Shown: positions 1-10,092, numbered from the stretch's first letter. The stretch is DNA of 19,045 nucleotides from Gonapodya prolifera JEL478 (GCA_001574975.1 KQ965856.1:2717-21761); one strand, 5' to 3'. The notes: generated by a model not told the origin, from the sequence alone. A program made the numbers and translations.

Positions 1-928
1 TCGCCCTCGTTCTGGCGAGTCTTTCCGACACCAGTTCTGCGGTCAGGCGTTCGACCTGCCGGCGGAGTTCACGCAACTCCGCCTGCATCTCCGCCTGACG
101 CTGGTTCGCCGCCTCCAGCAGCGTGAGGAGGCGAGCTACCTCGCCGTCCGATTGCTGGGGGTGCTGGCGAGCTGGTTGTACCGCCGCCTGCCTACGCTCT
201 TGGAGCTCCCCCTCCTCGACCTCGTCTGCCCAGGACGTGGTCGCTGTGGTAAGTGCCGTTCCGCTTGGCGCAGCAGTAGCCGTAGCCGTAGCCGTAGTTG
301 TAGATTGTACCACGGGCGTACCCGAAATAGAGGTGCTGGTGGGTGGGGGCCGAATCGCCCACTGGTCCAAGGTGTTGCCCTGCACCTGGCCAGTGTTCGA
401 CTTGGACTTAGACCCCCCGGCCTTCATGCCCGCGCGGCTCCCCGTATCAGACGTCTTGCCGCGGTTCATTTGGCCCGGTTCTCCTCCCGTGAGGGACTTG
501 AAACCTTCTTCCCACCTGGTAAGTGCCGCCGAGCATCCAGGGGTGGCTCCCAACACCTCCTTCAGCCTGGCGGCCTTCCCACACCCTTTCAGGTCACATC
601 TGACAGACGTAAGAGAAATTGTCGTCCCCTGTATGTGCTTGCCGTTCTGCCCCTTGTTCACCTTCTTGCCCGCCTTATTACAAGTCGGGCAAAGAAGGAC
701 CTCACGGTTCTGCATGNAGATTTCCTTCTCCAGGTTAAGGAACTTCTGTTCTGCAGGTGACTTGGCGACGGTTTTCGGCGCCGATTCATCTGGATGACGC
801 TCCCCGTCGTCTCCATCCATCTCGACGTCGTCGCGGATAAATAGATTATCCTCTGATCGATCCTCCTTTTCTCCTTCTCCGCTCAGGATCTCAAACCTGT
901 GATCGCCCGGGTCTGTGCCCCTGTCCAT
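1..928 (-). CDS. Retroelement-like ORF (gag/ORF1-type), 3' end outside window
   Basis: The minus strand is open for 309 codons, from the first ATG at 928 through the left edge. An in-frame TAG lies upstream near 1030 and no earlier ATG exists. The product begins with an acidic stretch. It then has Cys80-Pro-Thr-Cys83 and Cys111-x4-Cys116, a zinc-ribbon-like C-x2-C-x27-C-x4-C arrangement. A Gly/Ser/Thr-rich middle follows, including a run of alternating Thr-Ala codons from a GTAGCC-type hexamer repeat near 281-306. The last 40 visible residues (Glu, Gln, Arg, Leu rich) look like a coiled coil. One base (717, codon 71) is ambiguous. No intron is needed. This layout fits a nucleic-acid-binding gag/ORF1 protein of a retrotransposon. 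The family is inferred from architecture and from position beside a truncated hAT element; no reverse transcriptase is visible. A host gene cannot be excluded. Confidence 0.5.
   Translation of the reverse strand, partial: MDRGTDPGDHRFEILSGEGEKEDRSEDNLFIRDDVEMDGDDGERHPDESAPKTVAKSPAEQKFLNLEKEIXMQNREVLLCPTCNKAGKKVNKGQNGKHIQGTTISLTSVRCDLKGCGKAARLKEVLGATPGCSAALTRWEEGFKSLTGGEPGQMNRGKTSDTGSRAGMKAGGSKSKSNTGQVQGNTLDQWAIRPPPTSTSISGTPVVQSTTTATATATAAPSGTALTTATTSWADEVEEGELQERRQAAVQPARQHPQQSDGEVARLLTLLEAANQRQAEMQAELRELRRQVERLTAELVSERLARTRA
281..306. repeat. GTAGCC hexamer microsatellite
   Basis: Imperfect tandem copies of gtagcc/gtagtt lie inside the retroelement-like ORF and encode the alternating Thr-Ala stretch on the minus strand. 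Confidence 0.7.
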
Positions 929-1030
929 AGGACGATTGCTGGTCGATCGGATTTTTCCGGTGGTTGGTTTGTCGCTCAGTGTCCTAGCGCGTGCAGTCCG
1001 CCTCAGTGTGCCCTGAAGCGGCGTTTTTCT

Positions 1031-1041
1031 CTAACCCTAAC
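1031..1041 (-). other. Telomere-like motif at the junction of the two elements
   Basis: The plus strand reads ctaaccctaac, so the minus strand reads GTTAGGGTTAG, just under two TTAGGG units. The stop codon of the transposase reading frame falls inside it. It lies between the truncated hAT coding region and the 5' side of the retroelement-like ORF. It is short enough to be chance. Confidence 0.4.
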
Positions 1042-3103
1042 TTAGGCAATCCATCGTATCAACCGCGGGCAGTCTTGCAGGTTGCTCCCCCGCATCAGCA
1101 TACCTTTTGAATGTCTCCTCCAGAAATTGTTGTGCCCGATTCACATAAACCTCCTCCCACTGCTCCTCCCGCATCCATTGAAGCTTGTACAATGGGTGGA
1201 GAACTGTGATGGGTGATAGTGGTTCAGAACGTGAAACAAAAGTGACCGACCAAAGCATGTTGCGCAACTCACTGAGCGGTAACATATACAACCCAGAGTC
1301 ATCTGTTCTCTTGTAATAGGCCAGTAACTTAGCCAAAACAGCATTCCTAGCGTCCTGAAATATCTGGTTATGCATAAAGTCCATGTCCTTGAGTTTGTCC
1401 ATGATCCGGTTGAAAAGTGGTATCACCACATAGAGTGTGGGGTACGTCAAGCCTTCGACTTGCAAGAGAGCAAATGCAAGTGGCTTGAGGTATGAGCTCA
1501 GTTGGTGCACTTAAAAGCTTGAAAAGTTTGTCACCCACCTCAAGTAGCTTCTTCACTGTCTCCAGGTACTCCCACTCCACATCCTCAAGTTTCCAGTCAT
1601 GAAGCTGCACCCTTTACAATGCAATGAACTTCTCCAATGCTACATGATCCTTCAGGACTCTTCTAATGGCATCAAAGTCTGACCTCCAACAGGTGTTGAC
1701 AGGTGCAACCAGCTCCCTTGCCTTCATTAGTGGAGCAAACTGAGCGGCATATTTTTCTCTAAGCGTAGGTGAGTGGCAAATCCTGAAGATGAGTTGGTAG
1801 AGCTGGAGAAGGGTGGTAGCCATGATTAGTTGGAGTGGTGTTGGATGTCTCATGTCTGAGCTAACTCACCTTCTCAATAGTGGATTCCGCTGCAGAGGTT
1901 GCTTTTCCCATAGCGTTTTCATCCACATCAGGCAGTTGGAGGCAGAGGAGACCAGCTTTGACTGCCAGATGGAGGATATGAGTGAAGCACCTCACATGGG
2001 AGTCAAAACTGTCAAAGTCATCTGCCACTCTGTCTGCAGCTTCAAGGGCATGCATCAATGTTCCATTGTTTGCAGCGTTGTCAGTCGGAATGGCAATGAG
2101 CTTGAAGAGTTGAATTTTGAGACATTGCAATACAAACTTGCATCTAAGGCTTGCTGTCACCTTCTTCAGCAATCCACATTGCCTCAAAGATTTCTCCAAT
2201 CTCTCTGCAAGGTTCTCTCCACTATGAGGTCCCTGGATGTGGATAAAGTCCAGTAGGATGGACTTGAGAGTCCAATCCTTCCCAATCCAATGTCCAGTCA
2301 GCGCCTCAAAGGGATACTGGTTGTCCTTTGTCATCCATGTATCGGTAGTGCAAGCAATGCGGTCGCAATCATTCTGTAGATTTAAATGTTCCAATTGGAT
2401 TAAGACAGAAAGAAACAAAGCCTGAGATACCTTGAGAAGATCCAAAATCACAGTCTCCACCCGTTCCATCTCCTGTGGAACATCGAATCAAATCATAGCC
2501 ACTGAAACCAATGGTGTTTCTTCATTTAAGACACGGAAGACCTGTCGGAGAAATGCATTTTGGACTTCTTGGAGAGGCTGGTCGGAACACGCAACCCAGT
2601 CCAGCAGGGTAGCGTGGAGGAGATCCTCATCCACCTCCTGTGACATGAATGTTAGATAAAGATGGAGTTGATTCCATCATCTGCAGTACCAAAGTACATA
2701 CCTGATGCTTCCTTTTTCCAAGATGTGCCGTCAGTGTTGTTTGACCATCCTCGAGTCTTGAAGGATTGCGCATTGCTGCAAGCACAGTGGCATCCTTGAT
2801 AGTTTCAGCATGATACTTCTGCGTTTGCTCTGCCAGAGAGGAGGTGGAACTATGGTTGTTGAGGTCATGCCTTGATAGCAAGTAAACCATCACGAACTTG
2901 ACAAAACTTTTAGGCCTGTACTTACTTGGACCCTGGGCAGCCATTATGCCCCCTCTGAAGACAAATTGCTTGCACTTCTTTTCCCCTTGCCTGTTTTTTG
3001 AAGTGACCATCTTGGTTTTCCCAAGAGTCATGTCACCTACAGCTGACTTGACACTTGTAGTCTCTCCAACCATCCCCATCAGCAGTTTCCTAGAGTTCCT
3101 CAT
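1037..3103 (-). pseudogene. hAT-family DNA transposase, C-terminally truncated
   Basis: Spliced minus-strand reading: 3103-2702, 2637-2431, 2373-2161, 2100-1870, 1802-1511, 1458-1037. All junctions are GT-AG, in phase, with introns of 52-67 nt. Family signs in order: a degenerate N-terminal zinc-finger-like stretch with a lone Cys; a Q-T-T-L-T-A-H-L segment before KRK; the W-V-A-C-S-D-Q-P-L motif; T-T-D-T-W (catalytic-domain start, cf. TTD.WTS); T-D-N-A-A-N-N; R-C-F-T-H-I-L-H-L-A-V-K; and P-T-L-Y-V-V-I-P-L-F-N. These are hallmarks of hAT transposases, which cut and paste DNA via TIRs. The C-terminal hATC dimerisation region is absent; the frame ends at TAG 1037 beside the retroelement-like ORF. 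Two in-frame stops occur, TGA near 2484 and TAA at 1614-1616. The first could lie in a 69-nt in-phase intron ending at CCACAG. Almost certainly inactive. Confidence 0.85.
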
Positions 3104-3185
3104 CAGAATTGTCCACTCTGTGCGCAGTGTGTGTTGGCATGTGTGTTGTGAAATTTACAAGATTATGGAATCTATTTCTTGGATC

Positions 3186-3310
3186 GTGACTCACGAGTGG
3201 GGGCATCCCCAACTCGCACTCACTTGGAAAAATTCTGCCCCCAACTCAACTCGACTCGCGAGTTCAACTTGCAAGTTGAATGAGTTTTCCACTCACTCAG
3301 TAATGGCATT
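3186..3310. repeat. hAT subterminal repeat block, proximal
   Basis: Dense copies of ACTCG/ACTCA words include two perfect palindromes, ACTCGCGAGT (3254-3263) and TTCAACTTGCAAGTTGAA (3263-3280). The block lies just upstream of the transposase start. hAT elements carry such short repeats near their ends as transposase-binding sites, so this is probably the 5' subterminal region. No definite terminal inverted repeat was recognised. Confidence 0.6.
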
Positions 3311-3540
3311 ACTTCTAGTGTGTAATTGAACATGAACGATGGTCAGATGTCTTGCTATCTTGATGGATGGTGTGACGATTGTTTGCTCGGCAAAAAGTTG
3401 TGCCGGGAAGCACCATCACTGTTGGTTTAGAGGGACCCATGGTGAAGTTGGATGATGAGAGATGCTGATTGTAATGAATTGCTGCAAGAAAGGCGTAGTC
3501 GTTCTAACGCTACAATTGTGGTTCCAAAGGGAGTCATGTC

Positions 3541-3652
3541 AGGCTTGGACTCGACCTAAAATAGAGCCAAGTCACTCAAACTCGACCCAAAACGAGTCGA
3601 GTCAAGACAAGTCACAAGTCCAGAAAAAGACCACCGACTCGACTTGACTCGT
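3541..3652. repeat. hAT subterminal repeat block, distal
   Basis: A second cluster of GACTCG/GAGTCG words in both orientations, e.g. cgagtcgagtc and cgactcgacttgactcg near the right end. It is separated from the proximal block by about 230 bp without the motif. It may mark the outer end of the hAT element. The exact terminus and target-site duplication could not be placed because the opposite end is missing. Confidence 0.5.
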
Positions 3653-4560
3653 AGATGCATTAGGTCGAGGAGTGGAAGTTTCCAACGCGACAAGCCTGTT
3701 ATTTCTACTTTCGCTCTATTTCCGTGTTATAAGTTACCGAAGCTGGTTGCGTCATCAATTTGCATAGGTATACGATGACGATGGAGCTGTGTGGAGGGAG
3801 TAAATCCACAGAAATGGCGAGTACGCCCAATTACCATCACCTTTCATCCCTTATGCGGGTGGTCACAAGGTGACAGTCTCCGAAACATAGAAACAGGTGT
3901 ATGTAGGTGAGCCAAGCCAGGGTAAAATCCGATCGTGCGGCAAATTCACTTGTTGCTTCTACACGCCCAGCCAAGCGCACTCGAGTGTCAAGGCAATGTC
4001 ATCTCGAATCGCCGGGCTGACCACGAAGTAAGTGACATAGGCATGTCGTGTGCTGATCGGAACTGTGATCGAGTTCTCGTCCCTTCCTTGAGGAACAACT
4101 CACCCAAAACTTACCTCTAATTTTCAATACATTAGTATAAATCTTTCCACTAATAATCGTTGTTCAGTTCCGTCTTTCGCTCGTTTCAGTTTTTGAGGTC
4201 GCCTCAATGAACGAATTCGAACTTACATAATGACCGAATATAATCACCATTGCAGATATCTCATATTATCTTTATTGTTGACACAAACGTTTGTGGATTT
4301 TCTCTTCTTGTGACCTCCACTCGAACAAATCGAAAGTTTCACGCCACTTTATCACCTCCTATTGCTACGGACGGACCCCCACTTAAACCGTTGCGCCGTA
4401 TCGCGATACCGCCCAATCGTAGCGTTTCGCCTGGCGCTGAGGCAGGACTGCGGGCTGGAGGAGACTTGCTTCAGGCTTTCCAAAAATGGCCGCAAGTGAG
4501 TAACCTGTCTGCCTCTTTTGGTTGCAATCGATCGTTCTAAAACGCTTCTCTATTGACCAT
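3653..4560. other. Intergenic region, no gene recognised
   Basis: About 0.9 kb with only short unrelated ORFs. The last few hundred bases, relatively A+T rich near 4100-4330, are the likely promoter side of the membrane-protein gene. A GTGAGT at 4495 directly after a short ATG GCC reading could be the donor of a 5' exon, but no matching model keeps the signal peptide. Confidence 0.5.
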
Positions 4561-4578
4561 CGCTCGATAATACAATGA

Positions 4579-7058
4579 ACTCTTTCTTTCCTCCTGGTCG
4601 GCATTTGCTTCCTGGCAGCGCTCAATTCCACCCGGCCGTTAGACGTTCGGGTTTGTCCTGGCCTCCCATCGACCTGCAGCAATCCGGATACCGTTGCAAC
4701 TTCGTTTGTAATCGGAACGTCATATTTGCTCAACTGGGGAGTTCTTGTGAGTTTGCGAGATGGCAGAAAAGAGGGTAGGAATCACCCAACGGATGGCCAT
4801 GTTGTCGTATTAAGCCAAATCATGGTCAACTATCATCATTACGGGGATCAATTTCTCTTAATCGTGGAGAGCCTCCAGAGATTTCACCCCCACACCACCA
4901 CAGAGTGGCGTGTTCCCTCAGTACCTGCCCCGGGAATATACATTTGCGTTCTTCGTTCTACTGTATGACTCAAGCACCGGGTTATCGTATTATTTATACT
5001 CTTTTCCATCGATTTCATAGCCAGATACTGCCGTAACCTCGCTCTTTCTCGAGTTTCTTCTTCCACCTGTCACCTCGTGCCGAGCAAGCCCAGCTATCAC
5101 CTCTCTCTTCGCTCGGCAAACCATTCCGGCCACACCACCCTTCATTTTTTCCGTACCTACCCCCGACAATAATCCCAATACCACATCATCCGGTGCCCTC
5201 GCTGTTACCACTGTTTGGAACTCAGACCTCGTGCTTTCCACTCTCGCCACTTCTGCGAATCCAACCGCGCAATTCCGGCTTTTGGATTCTTCTGGGCAAT
5301 GTCTCTTTGGTCAAATTCTCACACTCTCTGGCGAGGCTGGTGTACCACCTTCGCTTTCTTCCTCCTCTTCGTTGGCATTATCGCAAACAATCACATCACA
5401 ACCACCTTCGTCGCAAGCCAGTTCTCTCACAGATACGAGTCGATCACCAACACCGTCAGCATCACCATCGTCCTCTCCACCATTCGGCCTGATTGGTGGG
5501 GTCGCTGGGGGCGCCGTCGCAATTCTCGTAATCGTATTATCTCTACTGTTCTGGTGGCGACGCCGTCAAAAACAGAGAGACGCGGAGGTGGAGGAGAGGG
5601 TCACCAAAATGATAGAGCTTGAGGAGCATTGGAAAGCTCGCTCACTCTTCCAGGCACGTGGTACTGGAGGTCACGACGGTGGGAACGGGAACGCTAGTGA
5701 GTTGATTTAGACACGGTGATGCCTTTCCAATGATTTCAGTTCTTACTTTCGTTCTTTTGACACAATCACCGAAATGCACAGCTTCTGCCTCTAATCTCCC
5801 CTCGCTCGGGACCAATAGTCGGGAATCGCCTTCTGCAGGACGTCCTGCAACCTACCTTCCGTCTTCGCATGCCATCCAGGATCCGTTTTCAGATCAACGT
5901 CGCGATTCCTTTGGCTCGGAAGGACGTGGACGCAAGTCGTATCCAAGAAAAGGAATCAATCGTTTGAACTCTGGCGAATCAGACCTTTCAGACTCATCGG
6001 CGGTTCTTGCAACGGCATCAAGAACGAGTGACATCCCACTCCTTGATTCGTCCATTGATCTTGCGAGTCGACCGGGAAGTTCAGCCTCGGTTGGCATGGG
6101 CTCACTTCCCAGGGACGTCAGAGTTCCCGCAGTTCGTCGGGGTGAGTCAACCAAGGGCATTGACGACGGTCAAGATAATGCGCTTGCATTCACCACACAC
6201 AACATAACGTCATCACCACGGAGACAACATCCACGACATCAGGCCGATTCAATGACCGGGGCCGATGGTAGAAACCCCCAGCATCCGTCCTATCACCCTC
6301 TTCCGTCTGATGTTGGTATTGGCCGTGATCCGAGACCGAGGTCCAAATCGCGACCACCTGGCAGTCGACCTTCCTCCATCGCACGTTCCGCCACCGATCC
6401 TGAGGACTATGTTGGACGAAACAAGAGTGAGAAGTCCCTCGCCAGCATGCACCCCACGGAGCGGTCGGTGGCGACTGGTATCTCTTTAACATCCGTGGAC
6501 GGACCCATGGCGTACCCTCCGAGTGTCTGGGATGCGGACGCTGCAAGGGACTCTGCTCGTGCTCTGGAAAGGGAGCTTAATGGTGGTATTACGGATGAGC
6601 GGGACGTATTAAATCGATCAGGTGGCCGGTCGTTTACAGACAGCAGCAGATACCCACATTCCCGTCATCAGAGTATTGATCTGAACTCATCTGGAAGCAG
6701 TGGCGCTCATGGGCGTGGCTATGGTCAGTCTGGAAGAGCGATAACGTTCGGAGATTCCCCCAACTGGACGGCTGGTGTCCACCCACCTTCCACTTCGACC
6801 CGTCCGTTCTCTGAAGATGGATTTCGGCCTGGGACAGTGCATGCGTCTATTGACGTGGGTCAGATGTCAGCCTCCGCAGATTCTAAGTCCCATCTTTCCG
6901 CGGCGCAAGCCCAGCAAATTGCGGAAATGTTCCGGAAATCTTTCGGTATGGCTGCCGGTGCCTATGTAATCGAGTCTGAGTTGGCTGCGGTTGAGAAGGA
7001 GGCGCCGGTCGCCGATGTACACGGCTCACTTGGCGGTGGGGGTCGCAAGCAACATTAA
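4579..7058 (+). CDS. Single-pass membrane protein, Kre9/Knh1-like ectodomain, Ser-rich stalk, long cytoplasmic tail
   Basis: Exons: 4579-4962, 5021-5696, 5782-7058. Introns are 58 nt (GTATGA..CATAG) and 85 nt (GTGAGT..CACAG), both in phase; about 778 residues. Exon 1 begins with a hydrophobic signal-like segment (L-S-F-L-L-V-G-I-C-F-L-A-A-L). It continues through an ectodomain with two cysteines, a G-T-S-Y-L-L-N-W stretch and W-R-V-P-S-V-P-A-P-G-I-Y, which resemble the fungal Ser/Thr-rich Kre9/Knh1 surface domain. Exon 2 has a Ser/Pro/Thr stalk, then a Gly-rich transmembrane helix (G-L-I-G-G-V-A-G-G-A-V...L-L-F-W-W) with a R-R-R stop-transfer. Exon 3 is a long Ser/Pro/Arg-rich, probably disordered cytoplasmic tail. 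The start is unresolved: the only nearby ATG (4575) is one base out of frame with the signal segment, and TGA 4576-4578 closes the frame. A cell-wall sensor or adaptor role is plausible from topology only. Confidence 0.72.
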
Positions 7059-7693
7059 TGTGTGCCACTTTCGTACGGTGATACTAAACGAGTGGAACTA
7101 TTTTTTACGTTAATGTCAATGCTGGGATAGTCAGCCTTCTATTCGAGCGACAAATATTCAGCAGCTCATTCACACCTGTAAATATGATTTCGACTCAGTC
7201 CGAACTAGAAGTGTTTCTATTGTACTTGAAATTGAGAGTGCCACATGCGCCCTTTTGTTTCGCGTGGATGTTGTCAGAGTCTTTTGTACCCGGAAGTGAA
7301 AGACCGATTAGGAATTGCAAACCCTGACCCAAGAAACTGGGATTACAACCGCAACCTTCACTGTCACATTGCTGAAACTCGTGTCGTTCGATCGTTCTCC
7401 ATTAGATTGGTTGACTCACTTCCAGGTTCAGGCGGGAAGTTTTGCTTGCTTGGCCTTGGGGCGGGTCCAATCCTACATCCAAAATGACGCGATAATAATC
7501 TGTCCCACCTGAAAAGACCACCGTAATCGCAGGAAAAATACTGCGACGTATTCGTGATAAGATAGAAGCTGTTCATACTGAGACTGACGGAGTCCTTCCT
7601 GATTCGTCAACGGAGTTCTGTCGTGCTCGAATTTACAGTAATAAGAATTAATTTCTTCGAGCTCGATCAAATCAAGTAGAATTTCTTTCCCTT
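7059..7693. other. Intergenic spacer, membrane protein to cyclin
   Basis: This is the 3' flank of the membrane-protein gene and promoter of the cyclin, which is transcribed the same way. Short overlapping ORFs have no recognisable product and no splice logic. Nothing else was found. Confidence 0.5.
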
Positions 7694-9507
7694 ATGCCGG
7701 ATATTTCTGCAAGTGCATTGTCCGGGACCCTCTTCTGGCGCGCTGACAGTCTTCGGAGGCCACAACCCACCATGACCGCCCTCCTCCCCGTCCCGCCTCT
7801 CCGAAGCTCTCAATCTGCTCATTTGCGTGTACAGCGTCCGCCGCCATGGGTGGAGCGGGAGGAGACGTATGACCTGGTGGACATCATTCGGCTGGACCAG
7901 GCGAGTTCCCAACCCAGCGCATTCGAACACGGGGCATCCCGCGAATCAACCCCGGATCTCGTTTATATTTCCAATTCTTTAATGACTCCCCGTCTTGGAC
8001 TGGATGATTTTCCATCCCACATCCGGTTCACCTTTGGCCTTGACAGGACGACCCCGAACTTCTGCCAGATTGTCGCTCTCTGGACCAACAAACGGAGCTG
8101 ACGGATAACAGTGAGTCTTCTTTTATTGCAATCTATACTTACCTCGGGTTCTCATCTGGCGATTTTTGACTTGTGTATGCACAAACCACTCTCTCATTCG
8201 ACAATCGAAAAAGTGCGACAGCGAGTGGTTGCTTGGCTAATCGGTGAGAATCCCATCGGATAGTCATATAATAATACTCGTTTCGTTGAAAATTCAATCC
8301 GTTTTCTTCCATTGACCACTCTTTCTTGAATTCCTGTTCTTCTCGGGCTTTCAGACATCAGAAACGACATGCATTTTCACGATGCGTCACTCCATCTTGC
8401 CGTACTCCTCGCTGACCGATCTATCTCCAAAATCCAAGTTCTTGCAAGAGACTACCAACTCGTCGCCATCGCTTGTCTGTGGATCGCAGTGAAGTTCGAA
8501 GAAGAAGCTCATAAAGTTCCAAAACTTGGTCATCTCTGCCAACTCGCGATGAATGATCTGGATGGCGACAGCATTCTCTTCGTAGAACGAGAGATTCTTC
8601 ACGCCCTAAACTTCAACATCAGCGTGAGGACGGGCCACTGGTTCTTGGCTGTGGGAGGGCTCAAATTACTCTCTCGTTGGGCGCCACAATACGCCGAAGC
8701 TATGGACGGTCGCAGGATTCTGAAGCGTGCTTTGAGGCTGGCGTTCGCCCACCTCGAGAAATCACTTCACCACAGCGACTTCCTGGGTGTGAAACCGTCG
8801 TTGATGGCCGAAGCTACACTTGCCACCTCATGTCAGACTCTGAAATTACCCTACGTGAGTGAAGCCGCATTTCGCAAGTGGTTTCTACCTTGACGACATC
8901 GTTTTCTCACAAAACTATTCCTTGTTCCGAAGTCGGACGATAACTTGAGCTGTGTCGAGGTCAAGGAAGTCGCAGACCTTCTCCTTCGTCTCATCGGTGC
9001 TCGCTCGGCGACAGAGGTTGCCTTTAGTACCCCAACTCGTCTAGACCGACCACCGGTTAGGACACCACTTACACCGATCACACCTTCTAACACCGAAGGT
9101 GCAACACATCACAACTCGCTCGTGACCTACAGCACAGCTGTAGTTTGCAATTGGCTTCCAACACCACCCTCCACTGGGCCTTGCAGGAGGCACGATTCAA
9201 CCGATGACTATCCTGACGACCCGATGCTGTTATCATCTCAGGGCTTCATCGACTCTACAGATGCCACTCGCCAACCAAGAGGAAGTCGTGCGGACCGAGA
9301 TGCGGGTTGGGCAAAGGCGGATCCTCGTTCTCGGTCGCGATCTCCCACCGCAAGCCAAGGGAGTCAGCACGGAAGGTACAGACATCTGGCTCACATTTTA
9401 TCAACTGTCCTGTTTCCTAAATCGACTTCTTTTGCAGAGTGGATGACTTACGTTTGATCGCGAAGTCCTTCCTGACTCGATCACCACCCGTGGCCGATGC
9501 GTTGTGA
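7694..9507 (+). CDS. Cyclin, A/B (mitotic)-like two-fold cyclin box
   Basis: Exons: 7694-7960, 8047-8110, 8214-8243 (30 nt), 8355-8854, 8933-9375, 9438-9507. All junctions are in phase, giving 457 residues. The 30-nt exon joins to give M-R-Q-R-V-V-A-W-L-I-D (residues 111-121), the cyclin-box opening MR..LV.WL. Exon 4 carries S-L-H-L-A-V-L-L-A-D-R, A-C-L-W-I-A-V-K-F-E-E (Lys167) and V-E-R-E-I-L-H-A-L-N-F (Glu198), the conserved Lys/Glu CDK-contact positions. A second helical repeat follows with L-E-K-S-L-H-H-S-D-F and V-K-P-S-L-M-A-E-A. The C-terminal 170 residues are Ser/Thr/Pro-rich with several T-P sites, typical of CDK-regulated tails. No classical RxxL destruction box was confirmed. The role is to bind and activate a cyclin-dependent kinase; the exact subclass is uncertain. 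The first intron donor (GTTTAT) is weak. It converges on the downstream nucleotidase. Confidence 0.92.
8214..8243 (+). other. 30-nt internal exon of the cyclin gene
   Basis: It is bounded by an AAAAAG acceptor and GTGAGA donor. It converts a phase-1 A from the previous exon into ATG and hands over phase 1 to the next exon. Without it the canonical opening of the cyclin box is lost. Confidence 0.8.
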
Positions 9508-10092
9508 ATACTGCTTCCGTTGATGTCCCTTCTACCAACCTGATCTCTCCTGTACCGGCACCAATGTCAACATCATCATCTATCTCCCCTCACCTCATCC
9601 TGTTACCCGATTGCTCTCAGCATTCCCTTTTCGGAGTGGCCTGATGTATCATATTTTGCCTTTCTGTTGTTGGATTTTTGACGTCTCTCTCAGTCGTTGG
9701 TCAAGGATTCCCGGGCGTCTGCTGCCGTCGGAATGGGATTCTGCTTGTAACTTGGGAGAGATGGCTGACCTTTGGATAGGCACGATGTACCCTTCAAAAC
9801 CTTGAACCCCGGAGGACGAGGGCATTATAATGGCATAATATAAGCCCTCTCCGTTGCGAGGAAAATGTCTGTAATAACATGATTCAAGAAACCTTTATAA
9901 TTCACTCGTGAGCAGACCGAATATGGAACCGAAGGATCACGGTTTCATGGGTCCTCTTGAATGAAAGACACCATTCATTCTTGAAGGCTTTCGGTTACGC
10001 CACGACGACCGAATAACCACGTCTCCCGAAAACGGTCTGAACCCAAACGAGAAGAGTCTATGTGATACCCAGTAATACATTGATTAGAAGGT
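9508..10092. other. Convergent 3' intergenic region
   Basis: About 585 bp between the stops of the cyclin (+) and the nucleotidase (-). It presumably holds both 3' UTRs and terminators. An ATG-started ORF at 9611-9805 has no recognisable features. No other structure seen. Confidence 0.5.

Noticed and set aside
123-797. Plus-strand ORFs of 224 and 202 codons
   Set aside because: They are shadows of the longer minus-strand ORF 928-1, whose composition and cysteine pattern look coding; the plus-strand products are low-complexity Arg/Ser/Pro.
1031-1041. True telomere array
   Set aside because: Fewer than two repeat units, with coding sequence on both sides.
1813-2256. 147-codon plus-strand ORF
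   Set aside because: It is antisense to the hAT exons carrying clear transposase motifs.
4383-4733. 116-codon minus-strand ORF
   Set aside because: No recognisable domain, and it overlaps the signal-peptide exon of the membrane protein on the other strand.
5894-6546. Minus-strand ORFs inside the membrane-protein tail
   Set aside because: They are mirror ORFs of a Ser/Arg/Pro-rich coding exon, with no independent support.
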